From Massilia norwichensis (lineage in GTDB: Bacteria; Pseudomonadota; Gammaproteobacteria; Burkholderiales; Burkholderiaceae_D): 64,000 bases of DNA. How positions within the stretch are numbered: the first letter of the stretch is position 1; each line of letters opens with the position of its first letter. The stretch lies in the NCBI RefSeq assembly GCF_024753245.1, contig NZ_JANUGX010000009.1, positions 62,001-126,000 on the forward strand. Reading direction: 5' to 3'. Of the stretch, positions 1-9,446 are shown one piece after another. Below the pieces are notes generated by a model. The model worked only from the letters and a program-made list of their open reading frames with translations. It did not search any database and was not told the DNA's origin. A program made the position numbers and the translations under genes.

Positions 1-162
1 GCCGATCTGAACGTCCAGTATCAGAGCACGCTCAGTGGTCTGCAGGATCTCGACATGGTGAAGGCCATCTCGCTGTTTACCCAGCAGCAGCAGACGCTGC
101 AGGCGGCCCAGGTGTCGTTCAAGACGATGTCGGGCCTGTCGCTGTTCAACTACATCGGTTGA
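1..162 (+). CDS. flgL: Flagellar hook-associated protein 3 (FlgL), 3' end only
   Basis: The window opens inside this gene; only the last 53 residues are visible, in frame from base 1 and ending with TGA at 160-162. The tail (YQSTLSGLQDLDMVKAISLF, then TQQQQTLQAAQ and SLFNYIG) matches the C-terminal D0 helix of FlgL, which packs like the flagellin C-terminus in the hook-filament junction. Its stop lies inside the 3' end of the convergent fliR, so the two genes overlap by 13 bases. FlgL is preferred over flagellin because the end is followed by fliR and a full fliC lies elsewhere in the window. Confidence 0.8.
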   Translation, partial: ADLNVQYQSTLSGLQDLDMVKAISLFTQQQQTLQAAQVSFKTMSGLSLFNYIG

Positions 163-953
163 CCCGGCCGCTCGCCGCCCGTGCGCGGAATCCTGCGGCT
201 GGCCTCGATGCCCTGGTTGAACAGGTTCTGCAGCGGCGTGCCGAGGTAGGGAAGCGTCAGGCTGAGGATCAGGAAGCCGGCGCCCAGCGTGATCGGGAAG
301 CCGATGCCGAACAGGTTCAGCTGCGGCGCGGCGCGGGTCAGGATCGCCATCGCGACGTTGGTGATCAGCATGGCGGCGATGATCGGCATGCCGATCTGCA
401 GGCCGGCCGAGAAGATGCGGCCGCCCCAGCGCACCATCTCGAGCGGCGCCGCGAGCGAGATCGGGGTGGCGGAGATCGGCAGCGTGTAGAAGCTCTCCAC
501 CAGCGCCTGGATCAGCACCAGGTGGGCGTTCATGGCGAGGAAGGCCATGGTCGCGACCAGCGCCAGGAACTGGCCGATCGCCGAGGAGCGGCCGGCGGAG
601 GCGGGGTCGAAAAAGGTGGCGAAACCGAGGCCCATGGTGGTACTGGCGACCTCGCCGGCGAATTCGATGGCGGCGAACACCAGGCGCATCGCAAAGCCCA
701 TCGCCGCCCCGATCAGCATTTCCTGCGCCAGGATCAGGATGCCGGCCCAGGAGGTCGGATCGACGGCGGGAATGCCGGGAATGGTCGGCGCGACGATCGC
801 GGACAGCAGCACGCCGAGGCTCAGCTTGACCAGCATCGGCACGCCGGTATTGCCGAACACCGGCGCCGCCGCCACCAGGCCGAGGATGCGCGTCAGGGGC
901 CACAGCAGGCCCCCGATCCAGGCATACAGTTCGGTGGTGGTAAACGAGATCAA
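150..953 (-). CDS. fliR: Flagellar type III export gate protein FliR
   Basis: This 267-aa inner-membrane protein is, with FliP and FliQ, a core of the flagellar export gate. It has about six hydrophobic segments, an N-terminus beginning MISFTTTELYAWIGG, and the family's long central amphipathic stretch. Length is normal (about 260 aa). It is the last gene of the minus-strand fliLMNOPQR run and starts 7 bases after the fliQ stop. Its 3' end overlaps the convergent flgL by 13 bases, leaving no room for an intergenic terminator. The short polar tail (RRIPRTGGERPGQPM) is the least conserved part. Confidence 0.95.
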   Translation of the reverse strand: MISFTTTELYAWIGGLLWPLTRILGLVAAAPVFGNTGVPMLVKLSLGVLLSAIVAPTIPGIPAVDPTSWAGILILAQEMLIGAAMGFAMRLVFAAIEFAGEVASTTMGLGFATFFDPASAGRSSAIGQFLALVATMAFLAMNAHLVLIQALVESFYTLPISATPISLAAPLEMVRWGGRIFSAGLQIGMPIIAAMLITNVAMAILTRAAPQLNLFGIGFPITLGAGFLILSLTLPYLGTPLQNLFNQGIEASRRIPRTGGERPGQPM

Positions 954-960
954 TGCGCAA

Positions 961-1230
961 TCAACCGATCAAACCCGGAATCCCGGTGAACACGCTGCGC
1001 ATGTAGTCCGTCATCACGGTCAGCATCCACGGACCGGCCAGCACCAGGGCGACGAACACGCCGACCAGCTTGGGGATGAAGGACAGGGTCTGCTCGTTGA
1101 TCTGGGTCGCGGCCTGGAAGATGCTGACCACCAGGCCGATGATCAGGGCCACCAGCAGCAGCGGCGCCGATACCATCAGGGTGACTTCCATGGCCGTGCG
1201 GCCCATCGCGATGACGCTTTCCGGGGTCAT
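961..1230 (-). CDS. fliQ: Flagellar export gate protein FliQ
   Basis: FliQ is a small helical-hairpin membrane protein that surrounds the FliP/FliR export channel. The 89-aa product has the typical length. Two transmembrane helices are visible, around residues 15-38 and 50-75, with the conserved stretch QAATQINEQTLSFIPK between them. It lies between fliP (26 bases upstream) and fliR (7 bases downstream) on the same strand, as part of one operon. Confidence 0.95.
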   Translation of the reverse strand: MTPESVIAMGRTAMEVTLMVSAPLLLVALIIGLVVSIFQAATQINEQTLSFIPKLVGVFVALVLAGPWMLTVMTDYMRSVFTGIPGLIG

Positions 1231-1256
1231 GCTCGTATCCTTGTTTGAAACTCTGG

Positions 1257-2009
1257 CTAATTGAAACTCTGGGACAGGGAGCCCAGCAGCAGCTGCCAGC
1301 CGTCGACCAGCACGAACAGCATCAGCTTGAACGGCAGCGAGATCACCGCCGGCGACATCATCATCATACCCATCGACATCAGCACCGACGCCACCACCAT
1401 GTCGATGATGAGGAAGGGGATGAAGATCGCGAAGCCGATCTGGAACGCGGTCTTCAGCTCGCTGGTGATGAAGGCCGGGATCAGGACCCGCAGCGGCACG
1501 TCTTCCGGCCCCTGCAGCGCCGGCGTGCGCGAGATCTTCACGAACAGCGCCAGGTCCGACTGGCGGGTCTGCTTCAGCATGAAACCCTTCAGCGGCGCGG
1601 CGGCCTTGTCCATCGCCTCGCCCATCTGGATCCGGTTCTCCTGCAGCGGCACATACGCTTCGGTATAGATGCGATCAAACGTCGGGCCCATCACGAACAG
1701 CGTCAGGAACAGCGCCAGGCCGACCATCACCTGGTTGGGCGGCGCGGTCTGGGTGCCGAGCGCCTGGCGCAGCAGCGACAGCACGATGATGATGCGGGTG
1801 AAGCTGGTCATCATCAGGAGGGCCGCCGGGATGAAGGTCAGCGCCGTCATCAGGAGCAGGGTCTGGACCGGCAGCGAATACGCGGTGCCGCCGCCCGGGG
1901 CGGGGCTGGTGGTGAAGGCGGGGATGGCCGGCGCCGCGATTGCGGCTGCGGCGGCGGCCAGCGACAGGGCGATCAGGCCGGCCGCCAGCAGGATTCGTTG
2001 TTTACGCAT
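1257..2009 (-). CDS. fliP: Flagellar export gate protein FliP
   Basis: FliP forms the pore of the flagellar export gate with FliQ and FliR. The 250-aa protein starts with a cleavable signal sequence (Leu/Ala-rich to about residue 25), as is usual for this family. It then has four membrane helices, with the conserved [19 protein letters not shown] near residue 67 and an Asn/Pro-containing [13 protein letters not shown] helix. The C-terminal [14 protein letters not shown] and [14 protein letters not shown] blocks are diagnostic. It starts 12 bases after the fliO stop. Confidence 0.96.
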   Translation of the reverse strand: MRKQRILLAAGLIALSLAAAAAAIAAPAIPAFTTSPAPGGGTAYSLPVQTLLLMTALTFIPAALLMMTSFTRIIIVLSLLRQALGTQTAPPNQVMVGLALFLTLFVMGPTFDRIYTEAYVPLQENRIQMGEAMDKAAAPLKGFMLKQTRQSDLALFVKISRTPALQGPEDVPLRVLIPAFITSELKTAFQIGFAIFIPFLIIDMVVASVLMSMGMMMMSPAVISLPFKLMLFVLVDGWQLLLGSLSQSFN

Positions 2010-2021
2010 CGGTGGTGCTGC

Positions 2022-2489
2022 TTATTTACGTTTGTCGATGGTCTGCTTCAGCCAGTCGGCGAAGCTGCTCGCGGGTTGCGCATGCGGTGCCAGGACGGCA
2101 TGCGCGTCGCCGGCATCGGCGTCGGCATCCATGTCTTCCTGCTTCGGCATGGTCGCCAGGGCGTTGACGCGGCCGGGCGAAGCGCCGACCACGATCCACT
2201 GCTTGCCTACTTCGACCACCAACAGGCGTTCGCGCCCGCCCAGGCTGAGTGAGCCCACCACGCGCAGGTTGGCGCTGCCGCCCATGGCTTTCGGGCCGTA
2301 GCGCTTCAGGAACCAGGCCAGGGCGCCGAGCAGGGCCAGCACGACGATGAGTGCGAACAGGGTCTGCAGCAGGCCGGCGGTGGCAGGGCCGGCCGGCAGG
2401 GGCGGGGCAACGGGGGCGGCCGGCTGCGCGCCTGCACCCAGCGGCAGCGCAAGGAAGAAAATGGTCAGCAGGCGCGCGTGCGTCGTCAT
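2022..2489 (-). CDS. fliO: Flagellar biosynthesis protein FliO
   Basis: FliO is a poorly conserved membrane protein that helps assemble the FliP ring. This 155-aa product has a likely signal sequence (residues 1-21), a Pro/Ala-rich spacer, one transmembrane helix (about 37-58, LFALIVVLALLGALAWFL), and a cytoplasmic domain with the conserved GSLSLGGRERLLVVEVGKQW segment. The family is recognised mainly by this last motif and by position between fliN and fliP. Its ATG overlaps the fliN stop in an ATGA arrangement, implying translational coupling. Confidence 0.9.
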   Translation of the reverse strand: MTTHARLLTIFFLALPLGAGAQPAAPVAPPLPAGPATAGLLQTLFALIVVLALLGALAWFLKRYGPKAMGGSANLRVVGSLSLGGRERLLVVEVGKQWIVVGASPGRVNALATMPKQEDMDADADAGDAHAVLAPHAQPASSFADWLKQTIDKRK

Positions 2490-2911
2490 TTATTCAGTTT
2501 GCGGATGCGCTCGGACGGGGTGATGATGTCGGTGAGGCGGATGCCGAACTTGTCGTTCACGACCACCACCTCGCCCTGGGCGATCAGGCAGCCGTTCACC
2601 AGCACGTCCATCGGCTCGCCGGCCAGGCCGTCCAGCTCCACCACCGAGCCCTGCGCAAGCTGCAGCAGGTTCTTGATGGCGATCTTGGTGCGGCCCAGCT
2701 CCACCGTCAACTGTACCGGGATATCGAGGATGAAGTCGATGTCGTTCGGCGTTTCCGGGCGCGGGCCCTTGTTCGAGAAGTCCTTGAACACGGCGGCGCT
2801 GGCGGCCTGCTGCTGGCTGGCGAGCGCAGCGGCTTCCGCAGCCGCCTGTTCGGCAATCGCGGCGCCCCAATCGTCGTCGATGCTGCTCTGGTCGTCTTGG
2901 GTATCGGACAT
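2486..2911 (-). CDS. fliN: Flagellar motor switch protein FliN
   Basis: FliN lines the base of the C-ring, where it takes part in rotor switching and docks the FliH-FliI export complex. The 141-aa protein has an acidic, Ala-rich N-terminal half (residues 1-55) and a C-terminal SpoA fold (about 60-138) with the conserved PVQLTVELGRTKI, VVELDGLAGEPMDVLVNG and RLTDIITPSERI. The extended N-terminus is common in beta- and gammaproteobacterial FliN. It lies 24 bases after fliM. Confidence 0.95.
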   Translation of the reverse strand: MSDTQDDQSSIDDDWGAAIAEQAAAEAAALASQQQAASAAVFKDFSNKGPRPETPNDIDFILDIPVQLTVELGRTKIAIKNLLQLAQGSVVELDGLAGEPMDVLVNGCLIAQGEVVVVNDKFGIRLTDIITPSERIRKLNK

Positions 2912-2935
2912 GGAATACTCCTGGGTATTACGCTA

Positions 2936-3919
2936 TTACTTGGTAAAGGTTTCGTTATTGGCCAGCAGTTTTTCGACCTTCAGCGCATATTGGCCGTTGA
3001 GGACGCCGTAACTGCAGTCCATGACCGGCACGCCATCCACGGTCGCCTGGATCGTCTCCGGCACCGAGATCGGAATGATGTCGCCGATTTTCATGTTCAG
3101 GATTTCGTCGAAGTTCGCCTTGCCATGGCCGAGCACCGCCACCAGTTCCACCTCGGCCACCTGGATCTGCTGGGTCAGCAGGCGGATCCAGCGCTTGTCC
3201 ACCTCGAGGGCTTCGCCCTGGAGGCTGGACGTCAGCGCATCGCGGATCGGTTCGATCATCGAATACGGCATGCAGAAATGGATCTGGCCCGACACCGACC
3301 CCAGTTCGACGGTGAATGTGGACGATACCACGACTTCGTTCGGGGTGGCGATGTTGGCGAATTGCGTGTTCATCTCCGAACGGATGTATTCGAACTCGAT
3401 CGGGTAGACCGGTTCCCACGACTTGGCATAGGCCTCGAACACGATGTCCAGGATGCGCATGATGATGCGCTGTTCGGTCTGGGTAAAGTCGCGGCCTTCC
3501 ACGCGGGTGTGGAAGCGGCCGTCGCCGCCGAACAGGTTGTCGACCAGCAGGAACACCAGGCCCGGATCGAACACCATCAGCGCGGTGCCGCGCAGCGGTT
3601 TCATGTGGATCAGGTTCAGGTTGGTCGGCACCACCAGGTTGCGGATGAACTCGCTGTACTTCGAGACCCGCACCGAACCCACCGAGACTTCGGCGCTGCG
3701 GCGCAGGAAGTTGAACAGGCCGACCCGCAAATACCTGGCGAAACGCTCGTTGATGATCTCGAGCGTCGGCATGCGGCCGCGGACGATCCGCTCCTGCGTT
3801 GCCAGGTTATAGGTACGGACTCCCGAGGTGTCTTCAGGCGCCGCGACATCGTCCTGATCGCCGTTGACCCCCTTGAGGAGGGCATCGACTTCTTCCTGTG
3901 AGAGAAAATTATCGGCCAT
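2936..3919 (-). CDS. fliM: Flagellar motor switch protein FliM
   Basis: FliM is the C-ring protein that receives phosphorylated CheY. The 327-aa length is normal. The N-terminal LSQEEVDALLKG (residues 6-17) is the CheY-binding peptide, followed by a CheC-like middle domain (about 45-230) with VGTL-type elements and a C-terminal SpoA domain (about 245-320) ending in VMDCSYGVLNGQYALKVEKL. The start is supported by the conserved N-terminal peptide directly after ATG. It lies 6 bases after fliL in the same operon. Confidence 0.96.
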   Translation of the reverse strand: MADNFLSQEEVDALLKGVNGDQDDVAAPEDTSGVRTYNLATQERIVRGRMPTLEIINERFARYLRVGLFNFLRRSAEVSVGSVRVSKYSEFIRNLVVPTNLNLIHMKPLRGTALMVFDPGLVFLLVDNLFGGDGRFHTRVEGRDFTQTEQRIIMRILDIVFEAYAKSWEPVYPIEFEYIRSEMNTQFANIATPNEVVVSSTFTVELGSVSGQIHFCMPYSMIEPIRDALTSSLQGEALEVDKRWIRLLTQQIQVAEVELVAVLGHGKANFDEILNMKIGDIIPISVPETIQATVDGVPVMDCSYGVLNGQYALKVEKLLANNETFTK

Positions 3920-3925
3920 GCTGCT

Positions 3926-4450
3926 TTACTGGATGATAAACGAGGTGAAAAGAACGTCCGACACTTCCTGTTCGTCGCCATGTTCGCTGAACGGCGTCCT
4001 GACCGCTGCCAGGATTTCGCCCGCCAGCTGCTGCTTGCCTTCGACCGTATTGATCTCGGACGCTTTTTTTCCTGACAACAGCAGCAACAGGCGGCTGCGC
4101 ACCTTGGCCATGTTGGACTTGATGAGTTCGGCCTGTTCGGCGCCGTCGACCTGCAGCGTGAATGCGACTTGCAGATACTGGTCGCCGTTCTCCGGCTGGA
4201 GATTGACGACGAAGGGCTCGAGCGCCAGGTATTCCGGCGGGTGCTCTTCCTTTTTCTTTTTCTTGCTGCCGGCGTGGCTCTTGCCGGCAGTCTCGGCCGT
4301 TCCCGCATCGCCGCTGCCGTGCAGGAAGTACCATCCTGCGCCGGTGCCCAGGCCCAGTACGAGCACGAGTGCGCCGATCATCATGAACAGCTTCTTTTTA
4401 CCGCCGCCCGCTGGCGCCGCTGCCGCATCTGCCTTTGGATCAGCTTTCAT
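3926..4450 (-). CDS. fliL: Flagellar basal body-associated protein FliL
   Basis: FliL is a single-pass inner-membrane protein that surrounds the stator and supports torque at high load. The 174-aa product has a short charged Lys/Ala/Pro cytoplasmic tail, one transmembrane helix (about residues 23-42, MMIGALVLVLGLGTGAGWYF) and a periplasmic domain with the family phrase EPFVVNLQPENGDQYLQV. The ATG at 4450 is used here. An in-frame TTG at 4468 has a better ribosome-binding site (AAGG about 5 bases upstream) and would add six residues. It is the first gene of the fliLMNOPQR operon. The 127 bases separating it from fliK show no obvious promoter to me. Confidence 0.9.
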   Translation of the reverse strand: MKADPKADAAAAPAGGGKKKLFMMIGALVLVLGLGTGAGWYFLHGSGDAGTAETAGKSHAGSKKKKKEEHPPEYLALEPFVVNLQPENGDQYLQVAFTLQVDGAEQAELIKSNMAKVRSRLLLLLSGKKASEINTVEGKQQLAGEILAAVRTPFSEHGDEQEVSDVLFTSFIIQ

Positions 4451-4577
4451 TTTTGGATTCGCTTTCAAGATACCTTGGTCCCGCTGTGGATCGTCCCGCC
4501 ATTATGTCATTATCGGGAAAAAGTGAGCAGGAGCAATGGTTGAAAAGAGGGGAGATCGGGGGCTATCTCGTTGTTTC

Positions 4578-5828
4578 TTAGGCGAAAGTGTCTACCATCC
4601 CGCGATCGCCCAGAACGGCGTGGCGGGTCACCGGGCGGACGCCGGAGTCCTCGGCCTTGCCGTCCGTATCGCCGCCGCCACGGCCATTGCCGCCGAAGCC
4701 GCCGCTGTTGCGTGCGGCCTGCTGCTGGGCCTGGCCGTTGTCCGGCATGCCGGCATTGACGGTGGCGTTACCCAGCGCGATGCCGCTCTCGCTCATCATC
4801 TCGCGCAGGCGCGGCAGGGCGTTCTCGAGGGCCTGGCGGACTTCTTCCTGGTTCGCGGAGAAGGTCACACTGGCCTGGTCGTTGCTCACCGACAGCACCA
4901 CCTGCAGCGGACCGAGGTCCGGCGGGTTCAGCGTCAGCGAAGCGGTCTGCTCCTCGCTGCCGACCATGTAGACGACTTTCTGGCCGACCTGGTTTTCCCA
5001 GGCCTGGGTGCCGACCCGTGCGCTCAGGCCTTCCGCGGCGCCGGCTGCCGCCTGCACGGCTGCCATCGCGGCCGGCTGCGCCTGGGCCAGCGCGGCGACG
5101 GCGGCCGCCGGTTCGCGGGCGGCGGCGGTTTCGCGCGCCTGCAGCAGGCTGAGCTCCCTGGCGTCGAGCTGCGGTTCGGCCTGGCCCTTGCCAGCGGTGG
5201 CGGCCAGGGCCGCGCGCAGGTCGACGCCCGGCTTGCCGCCCGCATCCACGGCCGCGGACCTGTCGTCCCCGCCATGGGCGGCGTCCTTCGACATCGACTT
5301 CATCGCCGCCTGCAATGCGGTCAACTGGGCGGTGTCGCCGCGCTTGCCCTTGCCGGTGGCGCCGCCCAGGACGTCCTGGGCCTGGGCCGCGGCGTTGGTC
5401 GCGGCGGCGGCTTTGGCATCCCTGGCCGGCTGCAGGCTGGCCATCAGTGCCAGCATGGCGCTGGCCGGATCGCCGGCCTGGCCCGGTTGCGCATCGTCCT
5501 CGCCATCCTCGCTGTCGGTGTCGTCGCTGTCCCTGGCTTCGGCGGTCTTGTCGGCATCGGCCGGCTTGGCGGCTTCCTGCGATGTCGGCGCTTCGGCGCC
5601 GCCGTCGGGCTGGGCCGGCCTGTCGGCGGCCTGCGGCTTCGGTGTTGCCGTCTTCGGGGCGGGCGCGGGCGCCGGAGCAGGGGGCGGCGCCGGCTGGCGC
5701 AGCTCCATTTCGTTCGACAGCATGGCGCCGAAGCTGGCGCCGCCTTGCGCGCTGTCGCCGGCAAAAGCGCCGCTGCGCTGGGCCGGAGCGGTGGTGTTCA
5801 GCTGGATCGGAAGGGAATTGGTCTGCAT
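4578..5828 (-). CDS. fliK: Flagellar hook-length control protein FliK
   Basis: FliK is the secreted molecular ruler that sets hook length and switches export specificity through FlhB. The 416-aa protein is typical: an Ala/Pro/Asp-rich, probably disordered region to about residue 280, then a conserved C-terminal switch domain with QVGQKVVYMVGSEEQTASL, LNPPDLGPLQVVLSVSNDQA and EEVRQALENALPRLREMM. The reading frame stays open upstream into fliJ, but ATG at 5828 (MQTNSLPIQLN) gives a sensible N-terminus 11 bases after the fliJ stop. A second fliK-like gene lies at 14646-15698. Confidence 0.93.
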   Translation of the reverse strand: MQTNSLPIQLNTTAPAQRSGAFAGDSAQGGASFGAMLSNEMELRQPAPPPAPAPAPAPKTATPKPQAADRPAQPDGGAEAPTSQEAAKPADADKTAEARDSDDTDSEDGEDDAQPGQAGDPASAMLALMASLQPARDAKAAAATNAAAQAQDVLGGATGKGKRGDTAQLTALQAAMKSMSKDAAHGGDDRSAAVDAGGKPGVDLRAALAATAGKGQAEPQLDARELSLLQARETAAAREPAAAVAALAQAQPAAMAAVQAAAGAAEGLSARVGTQAWENQVGQKVVYMVGSEEQTASLTLNPPDLGPLQVVLSVSNDQASVTFSANQEEVRQALENALPRLREMMSESGIALGNATVNAGMPDNGQAQQQAARNSGGFGGNGRGGGDTDGKAEDSGVRPVTRHAVLGDRGMVDTFA

Positions 5829-5839
5829 CGTAGTCTCGT

Positions 5840-6280
5840 TCAGCGTTTCATGCGCGCGGTCCGGGCCGCGAAGTCGTCCATCATCTTCTGGTCGCGCTTG
5901 GTCTCGATGGCCAGCGCCTGCGCCGCCGCGCGTTCGTTCAGGGTGCGGTAGGAGAGGCGCTTGCGCTCGCTCTCCTGCAGCGCCTTGCGTTCCGTGTCGG
6001 CCTTGTACTGCGCATGCTTGATGACTTCCTGCTGGCCGTTGACCGCGTTGTCCAGCTTGCCCATGAAGGCCACGAAGTTGGCGTAGGCGAAGGGCGTGAT
6101 GCCGTTCATCTGGGCCTGGTCCAGGCGGTCCGCATAATCCTGGCGGTAACCGAGCAGCATCTGCAGCTTCTGTTCCGCTTCCTCGACGGCCTTCAGCGCC
6201 GCGCCCAAACGCTTGGCGCGGTTGTCCGACTCGCGCTGGGCGAGGTCGATCAGGGTCTCGAGTGCGGATTTGTTGGCCAT
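5840..6280 (-). CDS. fliJ: Flagellar export chaperone/stalk protein FliJ
   Basis: FliJ is a coiled-coil protein that inserts into the FliI hexamer like the gamma subunit of F1-ATPase. The 146-aa product is almost wholly helical and charged, with no membrane segment. It begins MANKSALETLIDLAQ, matching family N-termini, and contains NERAAAQALAIETKRDQKMMDDFAAR near the end. ATG at 6280 is chosen; an in-frame TTG at 6313 would add 11 hydrophobic residues that do not fit the family. It lies between fliI and fliK on the same strand. Confidence 0.9.
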   Translation of the reverse strand: MANKSALETLIDLAQRESDNRAKRLGAALKAVEEAEQKLQMLLGYRQDYADRLDQAQMNGITPFAYANFVAFMGKLDNAVNGQQEVIKHAQYKADTERKALQESERKRLSYRTLNERAAAQALAIETKRDQKMMDDFAARTARMKR

Positions 6281-6317
6281 AATGACTTGCAGTATAGCGG
6301 CCGTTGCCGCCAATCAA

Positions 6318-7727
6318 TCAGCCGAACAGAGAGGTCAATTCCCCCAAGCTCTGCAGCATGTTGGTGTTGTCATAAATTTCCTGGCACAGGAAGGCTTCGA
6401 TGCGCTCATGCAGCTGGATCGCCTTGTCCAGAACGGGGTCGGTGCCGGGCACGTAGGCACCCACGCTGATCAGGTCACGCGAGCGTTCGTAGCGCGAGTA
6501 CAGCTGCTTGAGCGTGCGCGCCGCCTGCTGGTGCTCGCGCGAGGTGATGCCGTGCATCGCACGCGAGATCGACTGTTCGATGTCGATGGCCGGGTAGTGG
6601 CCGGCCTCGGCCAGCCTGCGGTTCAGGACGATGTGGCCGTCCAGGATACCGCGCGCGGCGTCGGCGATCGGATCCTGCTGGTCGTCGCCTTCGGACAGCA
6701 CGGTGTAGAAGGCGGTGATCGAGCCGCCGCCTTCCTGGCCGTTGCCGGCACGCTCCACCAGCACCGGCAACTTGGCGAATACCGAGGGAGGATAGCCCTT
6801 GGTGGCCGGCGGTTCGCCGATCGCGAGGGCGATTTCGCGCTGCGCCTGGGCGTAGCGGGTCAGCGAATCCATGATCAGCATGACGTTCCTGCCCTCGTCG
6901 CGGAAGTGCTCGGCGATGGTGGTGGCGTAGGCCGCGCCCTGCATGCGCAGCAGCGGCGGCGAGTCGGCCGGCGCCGCCACCACGACGCTCCTGGCCAGGC
7001 CTTCCTCGCCCAGGATCTGCTCGATGAATTCCTTCACCTCGCGTCCCCGTTCGCCGATCAGGCCGACCACGATCACGTCGGCCGTGGTGTAGCGCGCGAT
7101 CATCCCCAGCAGCACCGATTTGCCGACGCCGGTGCCGGCGAACAGGCCGAGACGCTGGCCGCGGCCGACCGTCAGCATCGCGTTGATGGCGCGCACGCCC
7201 ACGTCCAGCGTCTCCGAGATCGGCGCGCGTTCCAGCGGGTTGATGGGACGCGCGTTCAGCGGGCCCACTTCGAGGGTGTCGAGCGGGCCCTTGCCGTCCA
7301 GCGGACGGCCGGCGCCGTCGACCACGCGTCCCAGCAGGCCCCAGCCCACCGGCAGGTGGCGCGCCCGGTCCATCGGGCGGCGCCGCGGGTGGTCGACGCT
7401 GCCGGGCTTCGGCACGCTCGGTTCGACCGGGAACACGCGCGAGCCGGGCACCACGCCTTCGACGTCGGATTGCGGCATCAGGAACAGGCGCTCGCCCTCG
7501 AAGCCGACCACTTCGGCCTCGATGCGCGCGCCCGATGCGACCGGAATGGTGCAGGCGCTGCCCACCGCCAGCTTCAGGCCGACGCATTCCATCACCAGGC
7601 CGGCCACGCGCGTGACGCGGCCCGAGACCTGCATCGGCTCGACGAAATCGAGCACGTTGCCGCAGTCCTTCAGGTAGGACTTCCAGCGCGCGGTGTGGCG
7701 GTCGAGGCCTGCGCTTGCGATTGTCAT
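6318..7727 (-). CDS. fliI: Flagellum-specific export ATPase FliI
   Basis: FliI is the hexameric ATPase that energises flagellar protein export. The 469-aa protein has the AAA/F1-beta-like fold, with Walker A AGTGVGKS at residues 197-204, Walker [15 protein letters not shown], and a C-terminal export-chaperone region ending [12 protein letters not shown]. The ATG at 7727 overlaps the fliH stop (ATGA), which favours it over the GTG nine bases upstream. Gene order fliH-fliI-fliJ is standard. Confidence 0.97.
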   Translation of the reverse strand: MTIASAGLDRHTARWKSYLKDCGNVLDFVEPMQVSGRVTRVAGLVMECVGLKLAVGSACTIPVASGARIEAEVVGFEGERLFLMPQSDVEGVVPGSRVFPVEPSVPKPGSVDHPRRRPMDRARHLPVGWGLLGRVVDGAGRPLDGKGPLDTLEVGPLNARPINPLERAPISETLDVGVRAINAMLTVGRGQRLGLFAGTGVGKSVLLGMIARYTTADVIVVGLIGERGREVKEFIEQILGEEGLARSVVVAAPADSPPLLRMQGAAYATTIAEHFRDEGRNVMLIMDSLTRYAQAQREIALAIGEPPATKGYPPSVFAKLPVLVERAGNGQEGGGSITAFYTVLSEGDDQQDPIADAARGILDGHIVLNRRLAEAGHYPAIDIEQSISRAMHGITSREHQQAARTLKQLYSRYERSRDLISVGAYVPGTDPVLDKAIQLHERIEAFLCQEIYDNTNMLQSLGELTSLFG

Positions 7728-8440
7728 CCCAGCCACTCCACGTCGCGGCCCAGCGCATGCGACAGGCGCTGCCAGCGCGCGGCGATCTGGGCGTCGATCT
7801 GGTTGCTGGCGGTGTCGATGCGGCAGCCGCCGCGCGCGATTGTACCGTCTTCGACGATGCGCCAGCCGGTCTTTTCCAGCTCATGGCCGATGCTGCCGCG
7901 GACGATCAGGGCGTCTTCCGGATGCAGGACCAGGAGGGCCGGCAGCTGCAGGGTCGGCAGGTAGTCGACCGCTTCGCGTACCACCGGCAGGATCAGTTCG
8001 GGGCGTACCTCGAAGGCGGTGCGCACCATGTTCTTCGCCAGGTGCAGGGCCAGTTCGAGCACGTCGGCGGCGATGGCTTCGTCGGCCTGCGTGACCGCAT
8101 TGCCGAAGTCGGCGGCGATGCCTTGCAGATGGGTGAGTTCGGCGGCCGCCTCTGCGCGGCCCTGGGCCAGGCCGTCTTCGTAGCCGCTGGCGTGGCCGGC
8201 TTCATGGCCTTCCGCATAGCCCTGCCGGCGCGCCGCGTCGCGGATCGCTTCGAGTTCTTCCGGGCTGACCGTGGGGGGCGGCACGGCCTGCGCGCGCCGG
8301 GCGGCTTCGGCTTCGGCGGCTTTGGCGGCTTCGGCGGCTTCGGCCGCGCGGCGATTCGCCGCGACACTGGGGCGCTCGTCGCCGAAAGAGGTCATTTCCC
8401 AGCGTTTGAACATGGGCTGGAAGTCTTTTGAATTCACCAT
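7724..8440 (-). CDS. fliH: Flagellar assembly protein FliH (FliI regulator)
   Basis: FliH binds FliI and tethers it to the C-ring through FliN. The 238-aa product has an N-terminal Ala/Glu/Lys-rich coiled coil (about residues 25-52), Gly-containing repeats ([24 protein letters not shown], about 74-97) that form the GxxxG rod typical of FliH, and a C-terminal V-ATPase E-like domain ending VEWLG. The start ATG overlaps the fliG TGA by one base. The DNA behind the Ala/Glu run looks like a simple repeat but is simply coding. Confidence 0.93.
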   Translation of the reverse strand: MVNSKDFQPMFKRWEMTSFGDERPSVAANRRAAEAAEAAKAAEAEAARRAQAVPPPTVSPEELEAIRDAARRQGYAEGHEAGHASGYEDGLAQGRAEAAAELTHLQGIAADFGNAVTQADEAIAADVLELALHLAKNMVRTAFEVRPELILPVVREAVDYLPTLQLPALLVLHPEDALIVRGSIGHELEKTGWRIVEDGTIARGGCRIDTASNQIDAQIAARWQRLSHALGRDVEWLG

Positions 8441-9444
8441 CAGACGAACGAGTCCTCACCTTTGCCGCCCAGGACGACCTGGCCTTCGTCGGCCAGGCGG
8501 CGGACGATCTGCAGGATCTGCTTCTGCTGGGATTCCACTTCGGACAGGCGCACGGGCCCCTTCGATTCCAGGTCTTCACGCATCATCTCGGCCGCACGCT
8601 GCGACATGTTCCTGAATACCTTCTCGCGCAAATCCTGAGAAGCGCCCTTCAGCGCAATGATCAGCATGTCTGACTGTACTTCGCGCAGCAATAACTGGAT
8701 GCCACGGTCGTCGATGTCGATGATGTTATCGAACACGAACATCTCGTCCATGATCTTCTGCGCCATGTCGTTGTCGTAGTTCTTGATGGTCTCCATGACC
8801 GAGCTTTCCAGCTCGCCGCTCATGAAGTTGAGGATTTCCGCCGCGGTGCGCACCCCGCCCAGCGAGGACTTCTTGATGTTCTCGTTGCCCGACAGGAGCT
8901 TGGTCAGCACGTCGTTCAGCTCGCGCAGGGCGGCCGGCTGCACGCCGTCCAGGGTCGCGATGCGCAGCACCACGTCGTTGCGCAGGCGGTCCGTGAAGTG
9001 GGCCAGGATCTCGCAGGCCTGGTCGCGTTCGAGGTGGACCAGGATGGTGGCGATGATCTGCGGGTGTTCGTTGCGGATCAGTTCCGATACCGACTGCGAA
9101 TCCATCCATTTCAGGCTCTCGATGCCGGAGGCGTCCTTGCCGCCCAGGATGCGGTTCAGCAGCACGGTCGCCTTGTCGTCGCCCAGCGCCTTGGTCAGCA
9201 CCTGGCGGATGTACTCGTCCGAATCGAGGCCGACGGTCGACTGCAGGTCGACCCGTTCGCGGAAATCGGACAGCACCGCCGTCACTTCCTCATGCTGGAC
9301 CGCCTTCATCTGCGCCATCGCCGCGCCCAGTTTCAGTACTTCGCGCGGGCCGAGGAATTTCATCACTTCCGCCGCTTCAAATTCGCCCAGGGCCAGCATG
9401 AGGATAGCCGCCTTGTTGACGTTGTCTTTGTCTTTGTCTGCCAT
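8440..9444 (-). CDS. fliG: Flagellar motor switch protein FliG
   Basis: FliG connects the MS ring to the C-ring and carries the charged torque helix that meets MotA. The 334-aa length matches the family. Visible features are the N-terminal FliF-binding domain (KAAILMLALGE), the middle EHPQIIATILVHL (EHPQ motif), and the C-terminal charged segment IDDRGIQLLLREVQSDML. The ATG at 9444 lies two bases after the fliF stop and gives MADKDKDNVNK; upstream in-frame starts fall inside fliF. Confidence 0.96.
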   Translation of the reverse strand: MADKDKDNVNKAAILMLALGEFEAAEVMKFLGPREVLKLGAAMAQMKAVQHEEVTAVLSDFRERVDLQSTVGLDSDEYIRQVLTKALGDDKATVLLNRILGGKDASGIESLKWMDSQSVSELIRNEHPQIIATILVHLERDQACEILAHFTDRLRNDVVLRIATLDGVQPAALRELNDVLTKLLSGNENIKKSSLGGVRTAAEILNFMSGELESSVMETIKNYDNDMAQKIMDEMFVFDNIIDIDDRGIQLLLREVQSDMLIIALKGASQDLREKVFRNMSQRAAEMMREDLESKGPVRLSEVESQQKQILQIVRRLADEGQVVLGGKGEDSFV

Positions 9445-9446
9445 GG

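Noticed and set aside
2351-3901. A 516-codon plus-strand frame opposite fliO, fliN and fliM
   Set aside because: It is antisense to three conserved flagellar genes, low-complexity, and has no RBS or domain.
5829-6317. An N-terminal extension of fliK by 163 codons into fliJ
   Set aside because: The extension is an alternative frame of fliJ; the true FliK start at 5828 fits the family and the spacing.
8290-8350. GGCGGCTTCGGC-type tandem DNA repeat
   Set aside because: It encodes the Ala/Glu-rich coiled coil of FliH and needs no separate explanation.
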